Below are positions 56,092 through 64,000 of a DNA stretch of 64,000 bases, piece after piece. The stretch spans positions 868,001 through 932,000 of the forward strand of contig OY723246.1 of NCBI GenBank assembly GCA_963210315.1, given 5' to 3'. How positions within the stretch are numbered: the stretch's first letter is position 1; each line of letters opens with the position of its first letter. Source of the stretch: Rhynchopus euleeides (lineage: Eukaryota > Euglenozoa > Diplonemea > Diplonemida > Diplonemidae). A model generated the notes under the pieces. The model was not told the origin of the DNA. It searched no databases and saw nothing but the letters and a program-made list of their open reading frames with translations. A program made the translations under genes and the position numbers.

Positions 56092-57456
56092 TCAACTCAC
56101 AGGGATCGCCCTGTCATCGCTGAAGTTAAGCATATCCTTGCTGGGAACCTCTTGGGAGGCTTTCCGCCGGCGCAGAAGCACAAACACCAGCCCAGCTGCA
56201 AACGCCATCGCCGCGAGAACGCTGAGAACAATCGCGGCAATCGCACCGCCTGAAAGACCATCCTCTGCACCCGGCCCCCTCGCAGCTGCGCCGAACGGCA
56301 TGCACGAGGGCCCCAGGTTGATGTAGTACTCTTCACACTCCACAGGGAGGCAGTTGCCGTCGAGTCGGATGGAGGCGAGGGTGCCATCCACCTGTGGGCA
56401 CGAGGTCCCTTCAGAGAGCCCCACCGTCACCTCCCTCCCCAGCACGCCCAGCAGCGCGGCATCGGCAGATACCCTCTCGGAGACGGATGCGACCATCGCA
56501 GCCATGTCGAGATTGGCAATCTCGATGTCGGCAACCCCGGTCGCGACAACAGACCCCGAGCGGTAGAGCGGCGATCCGCGGAGGCCTTTGAAGGCCCTGC
56601 CGATGACCTGGTCTGCCTGCTGCTCCAGGAAAGCGTTGAACTCGGGGTACCTCCCGTTGGCCCACCGGAGGCTGAACTGAACCCGCACCGTCTGGCCCTC
56701 GAGCTCAGCGCCTTCCCGGAAGCAGACCCCGACAACACCGCCGCTGGGGAGGCTTGGGTAGGCAAACCCCTCAGAGCAGGAACATGACGCTGAGATGCAC
56801 AGCGCCTCGGCATCCCCTGCGATGCGGCAGGCGGCGTTGCTGCTGCACTCACCCAGGATGTGGGCCGGCGGGGTCGGGGGTGCATCTGCCCCCCCCGTGG
56901 TGGTGCCCGGCTCCGGCACCTCCGTGGCGTTGCCGCTGGATGTCTCGTTGCCGGCGTCGCCCGCGTCGCCCCCAGCTGAGGTCTCGTTGCCGGAGGGGGC
57001 GAGTGGAGGCGCGCCCTCCATAACATCGCTGCCTTCGTCTCCCTCCTCCTCGGTGGCGTTCGCCGGGTGGGGTGTGGCGTGGGGGGGCATGGGCACGGCG
57101 GTGTGGCTCGGCACTGCCGGAGGGGTGGGCGCCAGAGATGCCTGGGGTGGTGACGTTTCCGTTGCAGGTTCTGTGGGTGTTGTGGGTGTTGTGGGCGCTG
57201 TAGGTGTTGTAGGTGCCGCAGGCACAGGCGTCGCGGGGGAGGTGGTTGCATCGGGGGCTGCAGGTGCCGTTGCGTTCTCCGGGGATGTCATGTTGTCGAA
57301 GCCGCTGTCTTCGGGATCTTCGGGGGCGGGCACGTCGACGGGTGGCATGTCGAGGGGTGCCACCTCCTCCACAGGCGCGTCGTCAGCTGCGGAGCAGAGC
57401 CACGGGCCTGGCGCCCCTGCCAACACCACACACAGCAGCATGACGCTCGGCCTCAT
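56092..57456 (-). CDS. Type I membrane glycoprotein with mucin-like and EGF-like regions
   Basis: This encodes 454 residues, probably a cell-surface or secretory-pathway protein. A signal peptide occupies about residues 1-22 (hydrophobic MLLCVVLAGAP, then a small-residue site before ADD). Residues 25-200 are rich in Pro, Thr, Ala and acidic residues, with six Asn-X-Thr sites (N55, N61, N133, N157, N170, N176) and many O-glycosylation candidates. Cys204, 210, 220, 225, 227 and 246 form an EGF-like pattern. Residues about 253-350 (VRVQFSLRWANGRYPEF and following) could be a SEA-like domain. Cys353, 369, 374 and 385 follow. A membrane helix at about 404-428 precedes RRRK and a cytoplasmic tail with one Tyr-free acidic stretch. 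The start is the ATG before RPSVMLL; the frame runs upstream into an S1 repeat without meaning. The exact ligand or role is unknown. Confidence 0.75.
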   Translation of the reverse strand: MRPSVMLLCVVLAGAPGPWLCSAADDAPVEEVAPLDMPPVDVPAPEDPEDSGFDNMTSPENATAPAAPDATTSPATPVPAAPTTPTAPTTPTTPTEPATETSPPQASLAPTPPAVPSHTAVPMPPHATPHPANATEEEGDEGSDVMEGAPPLAPSGNETSAGGDAGDAGNETSSGNATEVPEPGTTTGGADAPPTPPAHILGECSSNAACRIAGDAEALCISASCSCSEGFAYPSLPSGGVVGVCFREGAELEGQTVRVQFSLRWANGRYPEFNAFLEQQADQVIGRAFKGLRGSPLYRSGSVVATGVADIEIANLDMAAMVASVSERVSADAALLGVLGREVTVGLSEGTSCPQVDGTLASIRLDGNCLPVECEEYYINLGPSCMPFGAAARGPGAEDGLSGGAIAAIVLSVLAAMAFAAGLVFVLLRRRKASQEVPSKDMLNFSDDRAIPVS

Positions 57457-57674
57457 TGCAGGAAAGGGGGTGCGGGAATGGAATGCCCTTCGGATTCTGT
57501 CAGCACCCCGGTGAAGGGTTGTGCGCAGTGGTTGGAAGTTCAAGCTCCTCCAAAAAAAATTGGAGGGGTGGTGGTGTGGGAGGGTGGGGAGAAGGTGAAC
57601 AAAGGAAGAGGGGGAGGGAGGCAAGAAATGCAGGCAACAGAGAGACCTGGAGGGTGCGGAGGTGTGTGTGTGTG

Positions 57675-57835
57675 GGGGGGGGGGGGGTTTGATCGTCGAG
57701 AGGGAATGGAAAAGTAAATCTCCCAGCACCTTCTCGCAATGTTAGTCCTTTTTGTAGTCACTACACCAGATATGTTGTACAAGGCAGATCAATGCACAAC
57801 GGGAGGGTGTGTAGCAGTTGTCTGTCAGTGGCTTG
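57675..57835 (-). repeat. Dispersed repeat S1, longest copy
   Basis: This copy matches 24714-24850 over its whole length, including CAAGGCAGATCAATGCACAA and GGGAGGGTGTGTAGCAG on the plus strand. It shows that the family is at least 150 bp long. Confidence 0.7.
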
Positions 57836-57904
57836 GTGGTTGGACCGCAATACAGTATCACTAAAACACAACCAGGTGTCTGTCCGTAATACGTAGTCTC
57901 TCCT

Positions 57905-58005
57905 TGACACCATATACAGTAAAAGGCACTTTTTTTCGTTCGAAAAAAGTTCGTACGATTTTCAAATTTCGTACGATTTTCGTACGAAATTTATTCGTAT
58001 TAGGA
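57905..58005. repeat. TTCGTACGAA-rich palindromic repeat
   Basis: Several TTCGTACGA motifs follow CAGTAAAAGGCAC. The same motifs, in a related order, occur at 63465-63532 and 63649-63680. The latter copy is split by a 109-bp element and ends in the inverse of CAGTAAAAGGCAC. Confidence 0.65.
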
Positions 58006-58464
58006 CTATTTCTTCTGGAGTTGTGAACAATTTGTTGCAGTGCTTCTCGCCCGTTCGGTGGGCCACCAGAGGGGAGGGGCCCGGTGTGAGGCGCTTGAGT
58101 CGGCCAACCCATGGCACTCGTCCGCAGTCTGGGGCACCTTCCTCATCCAGAGCACACCACGTTGAAAACCCAGCTTGGTCCTGCCGCCCGGGTTACTGCC
58201 GCAGACGCTGCAGAGGCCAGACTAGGGGGAATACCTGCAGCTGGGGTGATTCGCGACCCAAACATCCCCACCAGCGACAGCTGGCGGGATGGCTTGGGGT
58301 TCCCTTTGGGGGCCATGGGGAAACAGGTGTTTCCTGCGGGGATGTGCGGGAGGAGCAAAAGTAGAACCAGCTGCGCGAGCCCATCAAGCAGCCGTACACC
58401 AGCGACGGGTTCTACCGAACTGTATGCAAGAAAATCCGACGGGCTGTGTGAGGACCCTCGCCAA

Positions 58465-58885
58465 AAAAATACTACGAGAAACACTTGGCCTCTATGCTGT
58501 GAGTGTTGCATTGGACGCTTCCACCTGTTGAACGGGCTCCACCTCTTGCACTTTGAACCCCCCCCCCCCCCATATTTTTTTTTTGATTTGACAACTCCGG
58601 TTTGGTGTACCTCGATGAGCTTACCTTACCTTGTCGTCGGACACAACATATCATCGTTGTCCCAAACCCCGTAACCCACGTGAAGTGGATCATCTGAAGT
58701 GCAGAATGAGGTGGAGCAGGTGGAGCACGAAACATAAGTAAACCATAGCAAGAGAGGCCAGCAGCAGTCCCGAGTCCATCGCGTTCCTCGTAGCATTTCC
58801 CGTACCACACAGGTGTGTTATGTGCAAAATACTACGAGAAACACTTGGCCTCTATGCTGTGAGTGTTGCATTGGACGCTTCCACC
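58465..58885 (+). repeat. Insertion flanked by 60-bp direct repeats
   Basis: A 60-bp sequence including ACTACGAGAAACACTTGGCC occurs at 58465-58525 and 58826-58885. Between the copies lie a C run, a T run and the 250-bp repeat. The sequence is not repeated around the second 250-bp copy, so it looks like a long target-site duplication at this one locus. Confidence 0.7.
58579..58829. repeat. 250-bp repeat, copy 1
   Basis: It is identical by eye to 63079-63329, exactly 4500 bp away, same orientation. It starts near TGATTTGACAACTCCGG and ends GTGTTATGTGCA, so it has LTR-like TG...CA ends. No primer-binding site, purine tract or gag/pol frame was found between the copies. Confidence 0.9.
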
Positions 58886-60860
58886 CAGGACCCTTAGGAC
58901 CCAAGGACTTAGGGACGCCGCGCGAACGGTCTACTATTGAAGTGATCAGGCTCCGTCGCCCATCGTATGCATCCCTCCGATGGTAATGTACCGCTTTCTA
59001 CGTTGTCACGAGCACCTTGTACGGAAAACGATCGAACCTCACTCGCTGAGGGGATCCGCCTGCCTCGGCCGTGTGCCGCCGTCGTGTGGTCAGCCTCGTG
59101 ATTCTTGGTGTGCCCTATCGACAACATGCCTGTCTCTCCAGTTGCCGCACCCGGCGAGAGAGTTGATGCGTCTCAACCCGGCGAAACTAAGGGGGCAAAG
59201 GTTGCACACAGCCCCGCCTGTGCTGCAACCACCCGCTCTTGGCTGACCCCCGACGTCTGGTGCGTTTCCCACTCCGGGTATTTGAATCCTCACCCTGTAC
59301 CTCTTCGGGATCCTCCATCCCCTGGGGAACCCTTCCCCTCGAGGCTTCTTCACGTCTCCGACATATTGGTGTGTGCCCACATGACCCTTCTTCCTGACAT
59401 CCTCGATGTCGTTTTGCACCCCGGGCGATGCACTGAGACGGCCGTATCCAGGTAGTCAGTGGCCATGCCCAGCCCCTCAGCGTGACAGTCCTCTGGTGCG
59501 CTCCCAGCACCACCACCGCGACGCTCGTGCATATTCAGCCACCATGACCCGGCAGCTCTCGCCTGGGGACAGGGCTCGGCGGATCGAGAAATCACAGTCT
59601 GAAACTCGCCTCCCAGCTCCTCCGCAGCAGTCTACTGTCCGGCCGTCTTAAACTCTCGCCCTTCGGGAGCCCGGCCAACACCCGGTGCTTTCCGGCGTGA
59701 TCTCGATCGCTCTGTGGCTCTCTGTGTCCTCTCCGGTCTTCGCTGGCTGCGAGCGAGTTGCGGGGTGAAGCCCAACGCGCCTCTTCATGGCGCACTGGAG
59801 ACGCTGCATGGAGTGCCCAGGGGTAGGTGTGAGAGGTGCCGGCCCTTCTGGGTGAACGAGGGCGATCGCGCGCACTGTCGTCTCCTGAACTCCGCTCGAG
59901 CGGTGGACAACACGTTCCTGCGGCCCCCTTCCCACTGGGCTGATCCCCACTGTACCTGCCCCATCGCCCGCCTCGTAGACAGCGCATCAAACGGAGGCCC
60001 TGTGGCCCCACGTGGCGTCGATTCAGTGGTAACGCCCGGACTCAGTGTGGAGGGCGTATTTCCCGGTGCGTGAGGAAATTCGAGGCCCTGGAGGTGTGGG
60101 CATGCCAGAAGGATTCTCGGAGTCGCCTTCTTAATGAGAGAGGTGAGTCCCCGCGGACCGGAGCTTGTCGCACGCTGCAGTCGCTGTTCGGGCTTGTCGA
60201 GTAGGCTGCTGGGTACTCGGGAAGACTGGCCGACTGCCCCCCAACCTTGTGGAATGATCTCGGCCCGCTGCCATGGCTGCGGTTTCGGTGGACCCCCTCA
60301 GCGGCGGCACCGCTGACACAGGCGATGCGGACGCGTCTCTCAGTCGCTGCTTCTTTTGCTCCCCGAGCAGTGCAGCTTGGGAGAGCGTCTCGGCTGTGTT
60401 GGATACCTGATCTCTGTGTATGTCCCACGGCACCTCGCAGGTGTCCAGTCAGCAGCTCCCCTTCCCTGCATGGAACTGTGAGGTCGTACGTCTCAACACC
60501 GGGCCACAGACGCCCGGAACTCCCCCTGACCCCTGTGAATAATGCAGGCTTGAACGTGTGTCCCCCGGCAGGAAGACTATGCTTCGACGGAGTATGCCCC
60601 GCTTGGGGCGTGTGCGGGCATCCGCTTGACGCCGGGGTGCGCGTAGTCGGCATTCGCGCAGATAAGCTGGGCACGACAGACGTGCCGGCTTCTCGGGGGC
60701 GTGTCCGGGGGCGTTGCATTGGTACACGAAAACTGTCGCCCTCGGAAAGCTCACGTCGCGTCACCGCGCTCGAGCTGGATCTGGCAGGCTGTGTGTGACA
60801 GGCCACCCTTCCGCCTTCAGGTGCCGTCGCTCGGGCAAAAAAGGTGTATTTCTCAATCAA
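58886..60860. other. Stretch of decayed or non-coding sequence
   Basis: The composition is gene-like (GC-rich with few long runs) and both strands hold open frames (for example 60247-60798 + and 60042-60860 -), but frames break and no family is recognised. This could be the decayed interior of an element bounded by the 250-bp repeats. Confidence 0.35.
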
Positions 60861-61830
60861 GAGAGTATGCCCCTCACGATTGTGGCACGATTGTGTCTCC
60901 CCGGGTCAGGCTCGGTATTCCAGTCGAAAGCGTAAATGCCCCTCGGCACTGTGCTGGGCGGGGTTGTGTCTCGGTCAGGAGAGGAGGTGCCCCTCAGGCA
61001 AAATCCTGCGTCTCGCGGTCGGGAGTGAGTGCCCCTCGGCAGGAATGTGTCTCGGCCAGGTGTCCCTCAGGCAGGGAATGTAATGTCTCGGCCCGGTGTC
61101 CCTCGGGCATGAATGTGCGTCTTGGCCAGGTGCCCCTCAGGCAGGGTGCCCCGTAGGCGGAAGTGTATGTCGCGGCCAGATGCCCCTCAGGCAGGGTGCC
61201 CCGTAGGCGGAAATGTATGTCTTGACCAGGTGCCCCTCGGGCAGGGTGCCTCGTAGGCGGAAGTGTATGTCTTGGCCAGGTGCCCCTCGGGCAGGGTGCC
61301 TCGTAGGCGGAAGTGTATGTCTTGGCCAGGTGCCCCTCGGGCAGGGTGTCTCGTAGGCGGAAGTGTCTGTCTTGGCCAGGTGCCCCTCGGGCAGGGTGCC
61401 TCGTAGGCGGGAAGTGTATGTCTTGGCCAGGTGCCCCTCGGGCAGGGTGCCTCGTAGGCGGAAGTGTATGTCTTGGCCAGGTGCCCCTCGGGCAGGGTGC
61501 CTCGTAGGCAGAGGTGTCTGTCTTGGCCAGGTGCCCCTCGGGCAGGGTGCCCCGTAGGCGGAAGTGTGTGTCTTGACCAGGTGCCCCTCGGGCAGGGTGC
61601 CTCGTAGGCGGAAATGTATGTCTTGGCCAGGTGCTCCTCAGGCAGGGTGCCCCGCAAGCGTAAGCTGTAGGTATGTCGTGGCCAGGTGCCCCTCAGGCAG
61701 GTAATGTCTCGGCGAGATGCCCCTCGGGCAGGAAAAATGCGTCTCGGCTAGGTGCCCCTCAGGCAGAAGTGGGTGTCTCGGTCCGATGCTCCTCGGCAAG
61801 ATCGTGTCTCGGTCAGGAAAGTAGGAGTTG
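60860..61830. repeat. Tandem repeat with 50-bp unit and TGCCCCTCGGGCA hairpin core
   Basis: The central part (about 61130-61660) has about ten 50-bp units. Each holds TGCCCCTCGGGCA, CCTCGTAGGCGGAAGTGTAT and CTTGGCCAG. Diverged units extend on both sides. The period is not a multiple of three, yet the minus strand stays open over 156 codons because the unit lacks stops in all three frames. Confidence 0.9.
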
Positions 61831-62279
61831 GATATCACTGACGTCACTTTGCTGCATCAGTATCGACCCATTTATCAGCACCCGACTGTTGCTCTTGGTC
61901 CCGCCTTTGTCAGCGCCTCTGTGACGGAACCTCCAGCTGAAGTATGCGTTTGGAAACCTTGAGCGCGATCAAGCGTGAAGCAGGTTTTCGGCGAGGCGCG
62001 GTGATAGTCTCGATGGCTGATGGGAATGTCCTCAATCCGCTGCGGCCACGGGCGCAGCGCTGTCCCGCTGTCACGTTCATAAGCGGCGGAGGACCACCTT
62101 GAACACCACGGCGTCATCATCCCCATCTTTTTGCGCCCCTCCTTCGTGCTGATCCCCCCGTGCACCTCGCCGTCATTTATTAGAACCAGTGCGTGGGGGT
62201 GTTGTTGTCCTCAACCGCGGCTTCGGCCCTCTTGAGACCTGACACGAGCATGGTGTGAGGGTCGTCTTCTCGGTCGGGA
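61831..62279. other. Spacer between the two tandem arrays
   Basis: Unique sequence. Short frames on the minus strand have no recognisable content. Confidence 0.45.
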
Positions 62280-63060
62280 TTTGGTGCCCCTCGGGCAAGA
62301 TTGTGTATCTCTCGGTCGGGAGAGCGGGTGCCCCTCGGGCAAAATTTTTGTCTCGGTCAGGAGAACAGGTGCCCCTCGGGCGAGATGCTGCGTCTCTCGG
62401 TCGGGAGAGTGGGTGCCCCTCGGGCATAGTTTTGTCTCGGTCAGGATAACGGGTGCCCCTCGGGCAAAACTGCGTGTCTCTCGGTCGGGAGAGTGAGTGC
62501 CCCTCGGGCAGAATATTGTCTCGGTCAGGAGAACAGGTGCCCCTCGGGCGAGATGCTGCGTCTCTCGGTCGGGAGAGTGGATGCCCCTCGGGCAGAATAT
62601 TGTCTCGGTCAGGAGAACAGGTGCCCCTCGGGCAAGACTGCGTGTCTCTCGGTCGGGAGAGTAGGTGCCCCTCGGGCAAAATTTTTGTCTCGGTCAGGAG
62701 AACAGGTGCCCCTCGGGCGAGATGCTGCGTCTCTCGGTCGGGAGAGTGGGTGCCCCTCGGGCAGAATATTGTCTCGGTCAGGAGAACAGGTGCCCCTCGG
62801 GCAAAACTGCGTGTCTCTCGGTCGGGAGAGTGAGTGCCCCTCGGGCAGAATATTGTCTCGGTCAGGAAACCAGGTGCCCCTCGGGCAAGACTGCGTGTCT
62901 CTCGGTCAGGAGAGTGGGTGCCCCTCGGGCAGGGTAGAATGCTGCGTCTCTCGGACGGTCAGATCGTGTGTCCCTCAGTCAGGAGAGGAGGTCTCGGTCG
63001 CTAAAAACGCGCCCCCTCGGGCAGAGTGGTTGTGTCATCGCTGTTGTGTCACACCAATTG
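62280..63060. repeat. Tandem repeat of alternating 44- and 40-bp units
   Basis: Every unit starts with GTGCCCCTCGGGCA. The 44-bp type continues with CTGCGTGTCTCTCGGTCGGG and the 40-bp type with GAATATTGTCTCGGTCAGGA. They mostly alternate, giving an 84-bp dimer period. The array shares its hairpin core with 60860-61830. Confidence 0.9.
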
Positions 63061-63078
63061 CCTCTCGGGCGGTGTGTC

Positions 63079-63329
63079 TTTTTTGATTTGACAACTCCGG
63101 TTTGGTGTACCTCGATGAGCTTACCTTACCTTGTCGTCGGACACAACATATCATCGTTGTCCCAAACCCCGTAACCCACGTGAAGTGGATCATCTGAAGT
63201 GCAGAATGAGGTGGAGCAGGTGGAGCACGAAACATAAGTAAACCATAGCAAGAGAGGCCAGCAGCAGTCCCGAGTCCATCGCGTTCCTCGTAGCATTTCC
63301 CGTACCACACAGGTGTGTTATGTGCAAAA
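63079..63329. repeat. 250-bp repeat, copy 2
   Basis: Identical by eye to 58579-58829, but without the 60-bp flanking duplication. Confidence 0.9.
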
Positions 63330-63338
63330 AATAATAAG

Positions 63339-63447
63339 GGGGGCCCTCGCTACCAGTCACTACTCGTCACTGCTCGTCAGCCAGTGAGGGGAAGTGCGCC
63401 GTGGCTCACTTTTTCTCACTCAGTCACACTTGGTAGCGAAGGCCCCC
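63339..63447. mobile_element. 109-bp miniature element, copy 7
   Basis: Ends are intact, with the perfect duplication AAG at 63336-63338 and 63448-63450. Confidence 0.92.
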
Positions 63448-63532
63448 AAGGAAAATGAAAACAACTTCGTACGAAAATAGTTCGTACGATTTTCAGATTT
63501 CGTACGATTTTCGTACAAAATTTATTCATATT

Positions 63533-63641
63533 GGGGGCCCTCGCTACCAGTCACTACTCGTCACTGCTCGTCAGCCAGTGAGGGGAAGTGCGCCGTGGCT
63601 CACTTTTTCTCACTCAGTCACACTTGGTAGCGAAGGCCCCC
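63533..63641. mobile_element. 109-bp miniature element, copy 8
   Basis: Ends are intact, with the perfect duplication ATT at 63530-63532 and 63642-63644. It interrupts a TTCGTACGA-rich repeat that is otherwise related to 57905-58005. Confidence 0.92.
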
Positions 63642-63680
63642 ATTAGACCTAATTCGTACGAAAACACGTGCCTTTTACTG

Positions 63681-64000
63681 CACGGTGGACTCCAGCGGCC
63701 CTAGCGGGAGTCTGGGAGCGGGAGTCTGAGCGGGTGTCAAAGACTCCCGCTAGCGGGAGTCCAGACTCCCGCTAGCGGGAGTCTATACTCCCGCTAGGGG
63801 GGGTCTGACTCCCCCTAGCGGGAGTCTTTTCACCTATTTTCATCCATTTTTCCCATGATATAGTTACAGTCTACTGGCGTGGGGGGTAAAATCATGGTGG
63901 AAGAGGGATGGGGAGGGGCTTGTTTTGCTTCTGTCAGTTTCCCCGGACTCTGGACTACCTACCTATCCTCCTGGTAGCGGCTACACCTGCGGAGGTGAGC
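63681..64000. mobile_element. Left end of a second CACGGTGG transposon
   Basis: This is nearly identical to 9257-9556, apart from one additional ACTCCCGCTAGCGGGAGT-type unit and a base change. It runs off the window, so its coding region and right end are not visible. The left flank is TG rather than TA. Confidence 0.9.

Noticed and set aside
58111..58674. Plus-strand protein of 187 residues
   Set aside because: The frame runs into the 60-bp duplication, homopolymers and the 250-bp repeat, so its C-terminal half is repeat-derived.
58579..58829. Spliceosomal RNA gene suggested by CTTACCTTACC
   Set aside because: The resemblance to a U1 5' end is limited to a few bases and no U1-like stem-loops or Sm site follow.
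61187..62937. Repeat proteins encoded by the tandem arrays, or a CRISPR-like array
   Set aside because: The units are contiguous tandem repeats without unique spacers of constant length, and several frames are open at once because the unit lacks stop codons.
58584..63326. Autonomous LTR retrotransposon
   Set aside because: The repeats have TG...CA ends, but there is no primer-binding site, purine tract, gag/pol coding sequence or target duplication.
63330..64000. Telomere-proximal region
   Set aside because: Despite the dense repeats, no short telomere-type repeat array is present and the same elements occur throughout the window.

Overview
The window is nuclear DNA of a eukaryote, most likely a protist with a large, repeat-rich genome. 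The evidence is GT-AG introns in an adaptor-protein gene, a eukaryote-only gene set (an AP-1/AP-2 beta adaptin and a CLPTM1-like membrane protein), long non-coding stretches full of homopolymer G/C tracts and microsatellites, and several kinds of transposable element. The species cannot be named from sequence alone. Five of the six likely host genes lie on the minus strand, and two of them have pyrimidine-rich sequence ending in AG just before the ATG. A euglenozoan-like (for example diplonemid) or algal source is possible but unproven.

Layout. 153-648 (+): 3' end of an unidentified three-exon gene. 1571-5233 (-): a complete five-exon beta-adaptin, rebuilt here as 896 residues. 6080-7825 (-): a single-exon CLPTM1/CLPTM1L-family protein. 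9257-12385: a 3.1-kb DNA transposon with CACGGTGG ends, long inverted repeats and a TA duplication; a second copy starts at 63681. 13610-19242: two composite inverted-repeat elements. 19243-29484: repeats and degenerate coding fragments without a confident host gene. 29922-32309 (-): a 795-residue protein with two OTU-like units, each followed by a Cys/His cluster. 32310-38653: small elements and palindromes. 38654-39673 (-): a protein with two SpoVS/Alba-like domains. 39674-43470: largely unannotatable. 44765-47575: two blocks of an AACCGGTT palindrome satellite. 47663-50959 (+): a 5'-truncated non-LTR retrotransposon beginning at the reverse transcriptase YADD motif and ending at a 178-bp (AG)n tract. 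53973-54365 (-): a possible two-exon 71-residue gene. 56092-57456 (-): a type I membrane glycoprotein. 58465-63329: a 250-bp repeat present twice exactly 4500 bp apart, enclosing hairpin-cored tandem repeats. 63330-64000: nested small transposons.

The most striking discovery is a family of exactly 109-bp palindromic-ended elements. Eight intact copies each carry a different perfect 3-bp target duplication, which proves recent or well-preserved transposition by an unidentified enzyme. Other noteworthy items are the CACGGTGG-ended transposon with unrecognised genes, the duplicated pseudo-OTU plus OTU protein, the tandem SpoVS protein in a eukaryote, and two insertions bounded by direct repeats of 53-60 bp. 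The host genes belong to separate pathways (vesicle trafficking, membrane-protein or lipid handling, nucleic-acid binding, cell surface) and do not form a functional cluster.
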